A stretch of DNA of 64,000 nucleotides from Candidatus Schekmanbacteria bacterium (GCA_016219965.1 JACRJM010000015.1:467857-531856), one strand, 5' to 3'; positions 25,425-34,307 are shown, numbered from the stretch's first letter. Translations and numbers: made by a program. The notes: generated from the sequence alone by a model not told the origin.

Positions 25425-28400
25425 AGTTCGCTTGGCGGAACTGATATGAGCAGAGCATCTTCCCCTGCACCCCAGTTAGTTGCAGTGGTTCCGAGCGCGC
25501 CTCTTGTCAGGCCGGCAAAACCTGGTTTGTATATTACCGTTCCCGGAGAATGAGCAGACCATTTTGTGCTGTTGCATCCTCTTATTAGTGTTCTTAGCTG
25601 TGTGCCTGTTGAATCATCTTTGACTGTGCCGGACGCATCTGTCCTCTGAGTGTATTTTATCTCTTCATTATCAACCAGAATCAGAGTCTCAGCATCATTT
25701 TTCCTGCTTGAAATCTGCGTCGGGTTTCCTCCTATCGCGATGCTATATACAGTCCCGTTCCCATCCAGTCGATCTGTCTCTGTCAAACCAAGCCTGGTTG
25801 ATCTGAATGCAGGTGACCCTTTATAGTGATTTAAAACACCGGTAAAATCAGGAGAATATATACCACGTGTAAGATTTATAAGAGTGCTTCCTGAGACACT
25901 GTTGTAGTTAATTATTTCTCCTTCTATGCATACCGCGCCTCTAGATGGATCAAGTCCCAGGTTGCCTGGTATATCATTTAGCACTACTTCTGTATCTGTG
26001 GCCCATAATGGTTTGCCCAGGTAACCATTGTTTGATGGAAGAGTCATATTCAAAGTTGCTGAAGTAGCAATCCTGTTCGATGTGTACTGGATTTTTTCAT
26101 AATAAATATAAGAAGGTAGTACAGGTTCAGAAGTAGGACGCCTTGCTTCAAGCAAAAGAGTTCCTGATTCAGGATATGATATTGTAGGACTTGGATAAAG
26201 GTATGACCCCTCATAGAAATTAGCAGTTGATGCGGTTATTGATCCAAGTGACCTGCTGGTTGGATGTGAAGACACGCTGTCATCAAATATCTGTCTGCTT
26301 CCACCGGCATATAGCTTTCCGGCAGATGATTTGAATGTTCTAAAAATAAGCTGATCGTCCCCAAAGCTGTCAGTCGTGACCGTAATCCAGTTTATCCCAT
26401 CCGCTGTTTTATAGATTCGGCATCCTGTAGCGACTCTTAGGAAAGGCTGGACTGCTACATATATCCAACCTTCATGGCTTCCCGGATAAAACGTAAAATC
26501 ATCTCTTCCAAAAATATCAAGTGGATCGGTCGGATCAATACCGGTATCAAAACCAGCAAAGGCAGAATTAGGTGAGATGACCGTACCACCCTTGTTTGCT
26601 CCTCCGGATGTTGATGGAGTCGGATAACCAATATCAGTATTAGCTGTAAAACTGTCTACACGGCGAATTATATCATTATCAGCGGCTGTATTATTGTATT
26701 GTAAATTAGTAAGAGTAAATATCTCGCCGCCGGCATTAATATACGGAGCTACACCCATTGGAAGATTAGAGGTAAATACCCATAGCTGATTTGTTGTCCC
26801 TGGAGAGCCTTCAGATGATGGTGAAAAATTCACAAAATGGGACGCTGTCATATTTCCTGTTTCCCCCCAGCCGCGTTCATTAGCGCCGGAACCCAGCCGT
26901 ATAACGTCCCCTGCAACAGGCGTGAACACAGAGTTACTTACTCCGATTATAACGTCTGTCGCATTATTATCCATAACAATTACGCCCGTATATTCAATGC
27001 CTCCATGCTTTACATATGCAAGGTGGTGTGCATAAACATGCGGTATAAGACCTCCGCCGGAAATTACACATCTGTATTCACTGCTTCCTGATGCGCCTGC
27101 CGTAACAGAGCTGATAGTTTTTGTTATGTCATCTGATGTAAAATCTATTGCCTTGGTCCAGTCGCTTTTGAGGCGTCCGCCACCGCCTCCATTTTTGGTA
27201 TCAGCAATATAAAGAACTACTCCGGGCTTGCTAGAGATAGACCCTTTCCCAACATATCCATGTATTGAACCGCCAATAGTACCGGAACCCCCCTGAAGCA
27301 ATGCAGTTCCGGTAGGATTACCATATTGATCAACATCACCGAAACCGTCAGTCATAACAAAAACCCAGCTACCAGAATTACCTGTAGAAGACCATGCAAG
27401 GTCTGCATCAAGCTTGCTTCCTTTATAAGAACGGCCGTACCCGGTTTGACATGTACCGGCAAAAATGCTGCCGTCAAATGAAAAGATTGAGTATATGCCA
27501 TCTGCATCGGTGTCCTGCCAAACCATAGTCCATTTAGGATTTGCTGATGGATCAAATCTCCATACTTCACCGCCGTTGTTTATAGGAGTTTCCTGACCTC
27601 CAAGAAAATTACTTTTACCGGTACCATTATAAAGTTTTCCATTGTAAACGGTTTGAACTCCCCCCCAGTCGTAGTATATTTTATTGTAAGATGCCTCGCT
27701 TCCTCCCCAACCATCACTATTTACCTGTGTAAATGATCCTGACGTAGGATCATATTCCCATACCTCGGCACCGCTTCTGGGATTGCCAGCCTCATTTCTG
27801 TTTGAATGATCCTGTTTTCCTACTATTGTGTAAATCTTGCCGTTAAGAGCTTCCAGGCTTGGTATAAAACTGTTATCTATTGTATCAGTTGCGTCTTCAG
27901 CTGTCGCATTGTCCCATCCGAATGATACTCCCGGACCGGCAATCTGATGCCAGTTATCTGCATAGATTTTTCCACTGAAATTAAAGCTCACTGCCATTGG
28001 GTCTGCAAACTTCCACTCAACTGATGACCCCGACATAGAAGGTAATATTTTCTCTCCTCCAGGTGCATGGTCAAAGTAAGGCTTTCCGTCAGGGTCGTAA
28101 CCGTTTTCATTGTAAACAGAGGCACCGCCTGTAACAGAAGTTATGACAACATGCGTGGCATAGAAGGTTTCTAATGACTTATTTGTAATACGGACTTTTC
28201 CGCTAACAATTTTTTTTATGGGATCCCAGTCTAGTAATTCGCTAACCAAAGCAGCATCAGACTCTACATTTTTTCTTGCTGCACGACGTTTTGTTTTCCC
28301 ATCATTATATACAAATGTGACTGTGCCTGACTCTATATCAACGGTTGCATTAAATGAGGCATGATATTTTTGTTTTGTGGTTTTCTCCGGGCTCTTAGTT

Positions 28401-28513
28401 GAGGAAGATTTTTCAGAACTGCTGTTTCCGCCGCCACCTGTTCCACAAGCTGCTATAGTTACGAAAAATAAAATGACTGATGATAGTTTTAAAAATCCCC
28501 CCCCTTTTTTCAT
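25409..28513 (-). CDS. Large lipoprotein with kelch-like beta-propeller segments
   Basis: A 1034-residue protein. AGGAGG (complement of 28521-28526) lies seven bases before the ATG at 28513, preferred over the ATG at 28588. The signal ends in the lipobox TIAACG, so Cys is lipidated. A Ser/Lys/Glu-rich linker follows. Segments such as LNGKIYTIVGK, GAEVWEYDPTSGSFTQV, GGEVWRFDPSANPKWTMVW and FDGSIFAGTCQTGYG resemble kelch-type blades. The C-terminal half has repeated turns with IICINGE-like strands (AVCIEGEIINY, LILVDNEEIKYTQR), reminiscent of phage-tail or surface proteins. It is probably outer-surface exposed; I recognise no enzyme motif. It is operonic with the frameshifted repeat gene. Confidence 0.72.
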   Translation of the reverse strand: MKKGGGFLKLSSVILFFVTIAACGTGGGGNSSSEKSSSTKSPEKTTKQKYHASFNATVDIESGTVTFVYNDGKTKRRAARKNVESDAALVSELLDWDPIKKIVSGKVRITNKSLETFYATHVVITSVTGGASVYNENGYDPDGKPYFDHAPGGEKILPSMSGSSVEWKFADPMAVSFNFSGKIYADNWHQIAGPGVSFGWDNATAEDATDTIDNSFIPSLEALNGKIYTIVGKQDHSNRNEAGNPRSGAEVWEYDPTSGSFTQVNSDGWGGSEASYNKIYYDWGGVQTVYNGKLYNGTGKSNFLGGQETPINNGGEVWRFDPSANPKWTMVWQDTDADGIYSIFSFDGSIFAGTCQTGYGRSYKGSKLDADLAWSSTGNSGSWVFVMTDGFGDVDQYGNPTGTALLQGGSGTIGGSIHGYVGKGSISSKPGVVLYIADTKNGGGGGRLKSDWTKAIDFTSDDITKTISSVTAGASGSSEYRCVISGGGLIPHVYAHHLAYVKHGGIEYTGVIVMDNNATDVIIGVSNSVFTPVAGDVIRLGSGANERGWGETGNMTASHFVNFSPSSEGSPGTTNQLWVFTSNLPMGVAPYINAGGEIFTLTNLQYNNTAADNDIIRRVDSFTANTDIGYPTPSTSGGANKGGTVISPNSAFAGFDTGIDPTDPLDIFGRDDFTFYPGSHEGWIYVAVQPFLRVATGCRIYKTADGINWITVTTDSFGDDQLIFRTFKSSAGKLYAGGSRQIFDDSVSSHPTSRSLGSITASTANFYEGSYLYPSPTISYPESGTLLLEARRPTSEPVLPSYIYYEKIQYTSNRIATSATLNMTLPSNNGYLGKPLWATDTEVVLNDIPGNLGLDPSRGAVCIEGEIINYNSVSGSTLINLTRGIYSPDFTGVLNHYKGSPAFRSTRLGLTETDRLDGNGTVYSIAIGGNPTQISSRKNDAETLILVDNEEIKYTQRTDASGTVKDDSTGTQLRTLIRGCNSTKWSAHSPGTVIYKPGFAGLTRGALGTTATNWGAGEDALLISVPPSELWATD

Positions 28514-29180
28514 TCCCCTTCCTCCTGTCAATCCAATAATAGATAGAAAACAATTCATTATAGTTTTTTTAAAAAAACAATATGGCAATGTTTGCTACAA
28601 AGGCGATTCAAAAGCTAAAAGAATAATATTCCTAAGTTGATCATGAGAATTTGGAATGGGTTCTTGGAATAGTTGTTCAGCTTCAGGACGTTTTTTACTT
28701 TAATTAGTTTATATTCTTTTTTCAACATATAATCTTATCAAGTTGTTATAAAAAAATGCTCCAATAGTATTTTTATCTATTTTAAGATTGCAATTTAAAT
28801 GCCATGGTTTGAACAAGATGTAAAGTATTTTTATAACTATTTGTTTTTTATCAATATTATTTAATTTAATCTCTATCATGTAATATTGTGCGCAAAATAG
28901 ATTATTAATAAAACTGTTCAGATTACCTTACACTTTTTAGGTGTTCTTATAACTATCTGATATCTTTAAAAAAAATATGTTCAGAAATCCGACATTTGTT
29001 TGTTTGACTACAATCATCCTGCACAATTTGGCTTTAACAATGGATAGGATATCAATAAGCGATAATTTAAAAAACTTACTACCACTTTTTCTTTAAAAAA
29101 TGTTAGAAGCAAAATAAAATTATGGGCAGGAATAACAGGAATAATATGTCCGGGAAATTTATTAATTGGGGGAATGTTTA
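28514..29180. other. Gene-free AT-rich interval between divergent genes
   Basis: No convincing ORF, tRNA or terminator is seen here. The stretch is very AT-rich with many T runs. It must hold the promoters of the lipoprotein gene (minus) and the NmrA-like gene (plus). The segment around 29065-29120 resembles 32118-32180 (see the repeat entries). Confidence 0.6.
29065..29120. repeat. Possible dispersed repeat, copy 1
   Basis: This stretch shares the block 'CTTTaAAAAATGTTAGAA', the preceding 'CTtaCTaCCACTT' and the following AAAATAAAA with 32118-32180. Identity is roughly 70 percent by eye, in AT-rich DNA, so it may be chance. Confidence 0.3.
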
Positions 29181-30149
29181 ATGGCTAATAATGAATTGAA
29201 ACAAAAAATTGCAGAGCAAACAGCAGGAAAAAAGATAGCGCTTATCGGATCATCTGGAAATGTAGGACACAAGGGACTTGCACTGCTTATTGAGAGCGGA
29301 AAGGCGGCATCTATCACTGCTTTTGATAAAAAGATACCGCGGATTCAAAACCTCCCTGAGCAGGTAAAAGTTCTAAGTGATGAGAGCGGCGATATTACAA
29401 ATTCTGATGCAGTTTACAATGCAGTTGCAGGGAATGACACGGTTGTCTGTGCTGTCGGTGTACCGCGCGTTACACCCAAGGGAGAGAAGCCTCTTACTCC
29501 TTATGATATTGAAGAAAACGGGATGAAAAACATAGTACAGGCCGCTCTCAAAACCGGAGTTAAACATATTATTTATATCAGCGTTCTTGCTGTAAGACTT
29601 GGGGACAAACTGCCGCCATTTCATCATGGTGCTGTTGCAAAATACAGGGCAGAGCAAGCTCTTATCAAGTCCGGCATTTCCTATACAATATTGAGACCCA
29701 CAGGATATTTTCAGGATTATAGGGAGATGTTTCAATATGCCATATCTGCGAAGTATGATGTCGTTGACAAGGGAACAACGCTGGCTCAGCCGATTGATGA
29801 ACAGAATATAGCTGAGATGGTCATAGCATCGATCGGGAATGAACAGGCCCGCAACAAGATAATTGCAGCAGGCGGTTCTGAGATTTTTGACAGGATTGAG
29901 CTTGCAAAAGTTTTTTCGAAGATAATCAAAAAGGAAATTACTCCCATTTCCCTCACACCTGAAGAATATAAGAAAACATATTTTAACAGCGATCTCATGC
30001 TTTTCAGGGCTGTAACTGACAGTGTTCTCTCTAAGACAGAGATGGAAACTCTGAAAGGTGTATATCCATATTTAAAACTGACAAGGCTTGAGGATTATCT
30101 TAACAATCCTGATGATCCGGTCCTGAAAGAGTATTTTCAGAAAAAGTAA
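29181..30149 (+). CDS. NmrA-like NAD(P)-binding atypical short-chain dehydrogenase
   Basis: A 322-residue protein. ATG 29181, with GGGGG eight bases upstream, is preferred to the in-frame TTG at 29166. The Rossmann motif GSSGNVGHKGL (about residues 20-30) binds NAD(P), followed by CAVGVPRVTPKG, a VKHIIYISVLAVRLG strand and SYTILRPTGYFQDY, the NmrA/atypical-SDR signature where the usual catalytic Tyr-x3-Lys is relaxed (KYRAEQAL). Relatives act as NAD(P) sensors or sugar/quinone reductases. It is 24 bp from the next gene, so probably co-transcribed with the flavoprotein. Confidence 0.82.
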   Translation: MANNELKQKIAEQTAGKKIALIGSSGNVGHKGLALLIESGKAASITAFDKKIPRIQNLPEQVKVLSDESGDITNSDAVYNAVAGNDTVVCAVGVPRVTPKGEKPLTPYDIEENGMKNIVQAALKTGVKHIIYISVLAVRLGDKLPPFHHGAVAKYRAEQALIKSGISYTILRPTGYFQDYREMFQYAISAKYDVVDKGTTLAQPIDEQNIAEMVIASIGNEQARNKIIAAGGSEIFDRIELAKVFSKIIKKEITPISLTPEEYKKTYFNSDLMLFRAVTDSVLSKTEMETLKGVYPYLKLTRLEDYLNNPDDPVLKEYFQKK

Positions 30150-30173
30150 AACTGACCATATGGAGAAAAAAAT

Positions 30174-31475
30174 ATGATTAACTATGATCTTATTGTAATC
30201 GGAGCAGGACCCGGCGGTTTAATGGCTGCACGGACTGCTGCGAGAGAGGGGTTGAAAGTCCTGCTTCTCGAACAGCGCAAAGAAATAAGCGACGTTAAGC
30301 GTTACTGCAGTCAGTTGATACGCATAGGACCCGGCGGCTTCAGCTCTGCCAAGGCCCCTGCTGATATTGAGATAAAGAAGGTCAATCTTACATTAGAAGT
30401 AGATTACAGCAGGCATTTGATCCGTTTAATGAATGTTGATGATGAAGTAAGGATTAACTACAACGGAACCGTAGGCTTTTACCATAATGAGACATGGGTA
30501 TCGCCGGGTGGATTCTCATTTAACAGCGAAGAATCAAGCGAACTCATTTACGGATTCCAGATAGACAAGAGGGTTTTGATTGGAGGACTCCTTGATGAGT
30601 GTATTAAAGACGGCTGCACAGTGAGGAGTGAAACTAGGTGCGTTGACGTAGAGGACACAAGTCAGGGTGTAAGCGTCAGGGTACGTGCCGGCAAAAATGA
30701 AGAAACAATAAGGGGAGGGCGCCTGATAATTGCAGATGGTGCTTTTTCACCATTGGTTGAAAAACTTGGATTTAACAAAGAGCGTCCGGAAGGTCCGCCT
30801 AATCTCAAATTTCTCGCCTATATCCTTGACAGGATGGACAGCAACTTCCCGGAGTCCCGGCATTTAAAACTCTTGCTCCCATCTCTGCATAAGGGACAGA
30901 TAAGCATCGGGCGCTGGGCTCACAATACTGTTCAGATTAGTTCATCAACTCCTCTTGTAAGCAAAGTTAAACTCTCAGATGTATTTGACCGGTTAATGAA
31001 GAATTCTCCATTTGCATCCTGGTTTTCCAAGTCAAAGATAATTGAGAAGCTTGGTTGTAATATGCCGCTGCGGCCTGCGATATGGGAGCCTGCAAAAGGG
31101 AATATCATCTGCTGCGGTGACAATTCTGCCTATGCTGAAACTGCTATCAAAGGAGCATTGGGATGCGGTCACATGGCAGCCAAAGCAAGCAAGACCGGAC
31201 TTCAGGGAGGAGATGGCGCCAGTGAATACAATGATTACTGGCAGCATGCCTTTAGTTTTCATAGCGCACAGTACCGCAGTTTTGGAAAGCAGATTCTTCC
31301 GCCGGCAAGGGTTTTAAACGACAGCGAGACAGATATCCTCTACAAGTGGCTTCAGGATAATAACCTCTGCGGGATGCCGGGCGATGTGCTCACTGATAAT
31401 ATGGCGCGGTTTAAAAGTGATCTTCCCCAAATTGCTGAAAAGGTGATATCCAAGGGTGGACGACCCGGTACCTGA
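30174..31475 (+). CDS. Geranylgeranyl-reductase-type FAD-dependent oxidoreductase
   Basis: A 433-residue flavoprotein. The N-terminal GAGPGGLMAARTAAREGL dinucleotide-binding fold is followed by LLLEQRKEISDVKRYCSQL, where family members have the conserved Cys region. GRLIIADGAFSPLVEKLG near residue 184 is the second FAD-contact motif. GNIICCGDNSAYAETAIKGALGCGHMAA near 310-335 is the third. Relatives reduce isoprenoid double bonds in chlorophyll, quinone or archaeal-type lipid synthesis; bacterial members often have unknown substrates. It is preceded closely by the NmrA-like gene. Confidence 0.82.
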   Translation: MINYDLIVIGAGPGGLMAARTAAREGLKVLLLEQRKEISDVKRYCSQLIRIGPGGFSSAKAPADIEIKKVNLTLEVDYSRHLIRLMNVDDEVRINYNGTVGFYHNETWVSPGGFSFNSEESSELIYGFQIDKRVLIGGLLDECIKDGCTVRSETRCVDVEDTSQGVSVRVRAGKNEETIRGGRLIIADGAFSPLVEKLGFNKERPEGPPNLKFLAYILDRMDSNFPESRHLKLLLPSLHKGQISIGRWAHNTVQISSSTPLVSKVKLSDVFDRLMKNSPFASWFSKSKIIEKLGCNMPLRPAIWEPAKGNIICCGDNSAYAETAIKGALGCGHMAAKASKTGLQGGDGASEYNDYWQHAFSFHSAQYRSFGKQILPPARVLNDSETDILYKWLQDNNLCGMPGDVLTDNMARFKSDLPQIAEKVISKGGRPGT

Positions 31476-31544
31476 TTTTCAAACAAACCAAATGTCTGTT
31501 TATGCATTGAAGCTTGCCCGGCAGGTATTTATAGCAAATACGAT

Positions 31545-31644
31545 GGCACGTTCGGGGAACGTGCCCTACAGAAAATAATGTAGGATCAGTGAAAACTGTA
31601 GGGTCTGTTAAAATACTTTGTAGGGTCTGCTCCCCGAGCAGGCC
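31545..31644. repeat. REP-like element: two palindromes with complementary loops and TGTAGG repeats
   Basis: GGCACGTTC-GGG-GAACGTGCC (31545-31565) is a perfect palindromic hairpin. GGTCTGCTC-CCC-GAGCAGGCC (31624-31644) is a second one with a single G-U pair. The apical sequences TCGGGGA and TCCCCGA are reverse complements. Between them TGTAGG occurs at 31579, 31597 and 31619, the last two in TGTAGGGTCTG. No ORF is present. The layout resembles REP/BIME-type intergenic repeats. Confidence 0.7.
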
Positions 31645-31650
31645 GAATAA

Positions 31651-32040
31651 CTATTTTGATGTTTCGAAATGGTCTCCTGCAAGAGATGGCCAGCGGATGG
31701 TCAATACAATAGTATTATCTGTCTGAGCCGTACCTCTGTGCTCTATTTCAGGAAACCATACTACATAATCCCCGGGTTTTTCGAGCATTATTCGTTCGAT
31801 GCTCTCTCCGTGGCGAAACTCGATATGAAAAGACCCTTGAATCAGAATAGACATTGAATGCGCGCTGTAATTGCCTTCAAATATATTATCATTTATATTG
31901 TAATTGGCTTCTTTCTGATGAATTCCCCATTTGACCTCTACTAAATTAGAATTCAGACAGGGATCATTTACAAAGTGCCCAAGAACCCAGCCATTTCTCT
32001 CAGCCGCACTTTTTACATTTCCTTTTGATACGCCATCCAT
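31651..32040 (-). CDS. Small cupin-like protein
   Basis: A 129-residue protein with a single cupin barrel: the N-terminal LVEVKWGIHQKEANYN strand, then AHSMSILIQGSFHIEF (about residues 67-82), KPGDYVVWFPEIEHRG (about 93-108) and a final IVLTIRWPS strand. The second-motif His (EIEH) is present, while the first-motif HxH is not obvious, so metal binding is doubtful. Small cupins bind sugars, signals or metals; the specific role is unknown. It stands alone between the REP-like element and tRNA-Met. Confidence 0.72.
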   Translation of the reverse strand: MDGVSKGNVKSAAERNGWVLGHFVNDPCLNSNLVEVKWGIHQKEANYNINDNIFEGNYSAHSMSILIQGSFHIEFRHGESIERIMLEKPGDYVVWFPEIEHRGTAQTDNTIVLTIRWPSLAGDHFETSK

Positions 32041-32117
32041 AACTATACTCCAGATGCAATGACTTAATTTAAAAGCGTAGTGATATCGTTATAAATAATC
32101 CAATATCCAGTAAAAAA

Positions 32118-32180
32118 ATAATTCGCCCAAAAGAACTGCTTCCACTTCTTCTTTGAAAAATGTTAGAAAGAAAAATAAAA
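32118..32180. repeat. Possible dispersed repeat, copy 2
   Basis: Partner of 29065-29120: AATAATT, CCACTTcTTCTTT, GAAAAATGTTAGAA and AAAAATAAAA occur in the same order in both places. The similarity is suggestive only. Confidence 0.3.
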
Positions 32181-32207
32181 AAAGGGGACAGAAAATATCC
32201 GTCCCCT
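32177..32207 (-). terminator. Rho-independent terminator downstream of initiator tRNA-Met
   Basis: On the minus strand GGGGAC ... GTCCCC forms a six-pair stem with an 11-base loop, followed by seven T residues. It lies just downstream of the tRNA and ends its transcript. Confidence 0.88.
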
Positions 32208-32217
32208 TGAGATTGAA

Positions 32218-32291
32218 TAGCGGGGGCAAGATTTGAACTTGCGGCCTTCGGGTTATGAGCCCGACGAGCTACCTGACTGCTCCACCCCGCA
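32218..32291 (-). tRNA. Initiator tRNA-fMet (CAT)
   Basis: The 74-base cloverleaf is read on the minus strand. Acceptor stem GCGGGG/CCCCGC, D arm GGAGCAGTCAGGTAGCTC, anticodon loop CTCATAA with the three G-C pairs GGG/CCC typical of initiators, and T arm GCAAGTTCAAATCTTGC. Position 1 is T and 72 is T, so 1:72 is unpaired, an initiator hallmark needed for formylation. CCA is not encoded. A terminator follows. Confidence 0.95.
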
Positions 32292-32376
32292 TCGAGTGGA
32301 CGAGTTTATAAGCGCCATTTGATGATTTGTCAAGGGAAGTTTTGATATATCTGATATTGGTGATGAGGAAAGTAAT

Positions 32377-33381
32377 ATGAAAGCTATGGTTTTGGCGGCT
32401 GGGCGCGGTGAAAGGCTTAAGCCTCTTACATTGACAAGGGCAAAGCCGGCTGTGCCGGTTTTCAACAAGCCTATGATAGTGCGTGCGCTGGATTTTCTTT
32501 TCAGAAATGGAATAGATGAAGCAGTTGTGAATCTTTATCACCTTCCATCTTCTATAGAAGACGCTGTAAGAAATGAAGAGAGCAGGATGCATAATGTGGT
32601 GTTTTCCGTGGAGGAAAAACTCCTCGGAACAGCAGGGGGACTTAAAAAAGCTGAAAGTCATTTTCTTAATGAAACGTTTATTATGATTAACAGCGATACC
32701 CTGCTTGAATTCGACATAGATAGAATGCTTGATTTTCACAGGAAATCCGGTGCAATAGCTACAATGTTGTTGGCAAAACCTGAGAACAATGACCCCTTCG
32801 GGAAGGTAAGTATTGATGAGGCTAACCGTATCATTGATATTCTGGGGATGGTTTCTCCGGGTTGTTCCGCAAAGCAGATGAATTTTATTGGTGTGCATAT
32901 CTTTGAACCTGAGATTTTGTCCTATATACCAGACGGGATGCCCTCAGAGATAAATGCCTCCATATATCCGAAGATGATCAGGAAGGGGGAAACTGTCATG
33001 GCTTATGAACATCGGGGGCCATGGTATGATATAGGTACACTTGAAAGATATGTCGGGGTCCAGACCGGAATACTGAAGGAAGGCAGGAGAGATTTTCAGG
33101 AGAAAGGCTTTTCCGGCAATAACTGCCTTTCACCCCATAATGAACAGATTGATAGCTCTGCGAATGTGATATATTCTGTTATAGGAAAAAATTGTTTTAT
33201 AGGGAAGAACAGTAAAATAACCGGCAGTATACTTCTCGATAATGTTGAAGTTAATGAAGGTGCTGTTGTCGAAAATTCAATAATTGAAAAGAATGTAAAG
33301 GTAGCTGCGGGAGAAGTACTTCATAATTGTGTAAAATACTTTGACCCTGAGAGCGGCGGGGAAACTGTTTCGAAAATATAA
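32377..33381 (+). CDS. Sugar-phosphate nucleotidyltransferase with left-handed beta-helix tail
   Basis: A 334-residue enzyme of the NTP_transferase family (mannose-1-phosphate guanylyltransferase/glucose-1-phosphate thymidylyl- or uridylyltransferase type). The signature VLAAGRGERLKPLTLTRAKP (residues 5-24) binds the nucleotide. MINSDTLLEFD near 106 supplies the metal-binding Asp. YDIGTLERYVGVQTGIL near 216 is the family C-terminal motif. Hexapeptide-repeat turns (NVIYSVIGKNCFIGKNSKI) close the protein. It makes an NDP-sugar, probably feeding surface-glycan or LPS core synthesis. The base and sugar cannot be assigned. Confidence 0.85.
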   Translation: MKAMVLAAGRGERLKPLTLTRAKPAVPVFNKPMIVRALDFLFRNGIDEAVVNLYHLPSSIEDAVRNEESRMHNVVFSVEEKLLGTAGGLKKAESHFLNETFIMINSDTLLEFDIDRMLDFHRKSGAIATMLLAKPENNDPFGKVSIDEANRIIDILGMVSPGCSAKQMNFIGVHIFEPEILSYIPDGMPSEINASIYPKMIRKGETVMAYEHRGPWYDIGTLERYVGVQTGILKEGRRDFQEKGFSGNNCLSPHNEQIDSSANVIYSVIGKNCFIGKNSKITGSILLDNVEVNEGAVVENSIIEKNVKVAAGEVLHNCVKYFDPESGGETVSKI

Positions 33382-33391
33382 GGAAAATTTT

Positions 33392-34174
33392 ATGCTTCTT
33401 GCCATAGACGTAGGGAATACCAACACTGTGATTGGCGTATTTGACGGTGATAATTTTATCACTGACTGGAGAATTGCCACTGTCAGCACATGGACTGCTG
33501 ATGATTTCTTTGTCACATTCAAAAACCTATTTGAGTTCGAGAAAAGTGTCTTTCTTGAAGAGATAAAAGATGTGATTATTTCAAGCGTTGTTCCTGCAAC
33601 GATTGCGCCTTTGAAAGAGATGGCTGAGAAATATTTCAAAGCTAAGCCGGTAGTTGTTGACAACAAGGTAAATACAGGTCTCAAAAATCTCTATGAGAAT
33701 CCAGCGGAAGTAGGAGCCGACAGGATAGTGAATGCCGCCGCTGCTTATAAACGGTATGGAGGTCCGACTATTGTCGTTGACTTCGGAACTGCGACAACAT
33801 TCTGCTACATCACGTCTAAAGGAGAATATTGCGGAGGAATAATAGTCCCCGGGATAAAAATATCAATGGACGCCCTTTTCCAGAAAGCGGCAAAACTCCC
33901 AAAGATTGAGCTGATAAAACCGCCGACTGTCATTGGCAAAAACACGGTTAACAGTATGCAATCGGGAATATTGTACGGATACGCTGCTCTTGTTGACGGA
34001 TTGATAACAAGGATGGAAAAGGAGGTCGGGAAAAAATGTTTTGTTGTTGCAACAGGCGGACTTGCTATGCTCGTTGCAGGAGAAAGCAAAAAAATAAAAG
34101 AAATAAACCAGATGCTCACCATCGAAGGCCTTAAGATAGTCTATGAATTGAACAAGAAGAAAAAGAAAACATAA
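33392..34174 (+). CDS. coaX: Type III pantothenate kinase
   Basis: A 260-residue CoaX. ATG 33392, with an AAGGAAAA site upstream, is preferred to the overlapping frame start at 33341. The motifs DVGNTNTVIGVF (residue 5), GADRIVNAAAA (about 105-116) and VDFGTATTFCYI (about 127-138) are the three ASKHA phosphate/pantothenate-binding signatures. It phosphorylates pantothenate with ATP as the first step of CoA synthesis, and unlike CoaA is not feedback-inhibited by CoA. It ends at a terminator (34203-34238). Confidence 0.95.
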   Translation: MLLAIDVGNTNTVIGVFDGDNFITDWRIATVSTWTADDFFVTFKNLFEFEKSVFLEEIKDVIISSVVPATIAPLKEMAEKYFKAKPVVVDNKVNTGLKNLYENPAEVGADRIVNAAAAYKRYGGPTIVVDFGTATTFCYITSKGEYCGGIIVPGIKISMDALFQKAAKLPKIELIKPPTVIGKNTVNSMQSGILYGYAALVDGLITRMEKEVGKKCFVVATGGLAMLVAGESKKIKEINQMLTIEGLKIVYELNKKKKKT

Positions 34175-34202
34175 GAACAACCCATAGCTTACATCCCGTC
34201 CT

Positions 34203-34238
34203 CCCCTGTTGCGCAAAATGCAATCAGGGGATTTTTTT
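34203..34238 (+). terminator. Rho-independent terminator after coaX
   Basis: CCCCTG TTGC pairs with GCAA CAGGGG (one bulged T), followed by ATTTTTTT. It lies about 30 bp after the coaX stop and separates coaX from the arsM region. Confidence 0.88.
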
Positions 34239-34257
34239 GTCATTGACTTAAGAAGAC

Positions 34258-34307
34258 TTGACAAAATGAATAAACGGTATATTCTGAATAATCAGAATAA
34301 TCAGAAT
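34258..34307 (+). promoter_or_regulatory. Promoter with palindromic/9-bp repeat operator for the hgcC-like/arsM operon
   Basis: TTGACA at 34258-34263 is a consensus -35. A -10 candidate overlaps the operator, either TATATT at 34278-34283 (5/6, short spacing) or TATTCT at 34280-34285 (16-bp spacing). Inverted arms ATTCTGA (34281-34287) and TCAGAAT (34292-34298) have a 4-bp spacer. A third half-site TCAGAAT is at 34301-34307, giving a 9-bp direct repeat AATAATCAG. An operator over the -10 suggests repression, for example by an ArsR-type regulator; no such gene is in the window. Confidence 0.6.

Noticed and set aside
32269-32898. 209-codon antisense frame opposite the nucleotidyltransferase gene
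   Set aside because: It has no domain, covers the tRNA and lies opposite a well-supported enzyme; a shadow frame.
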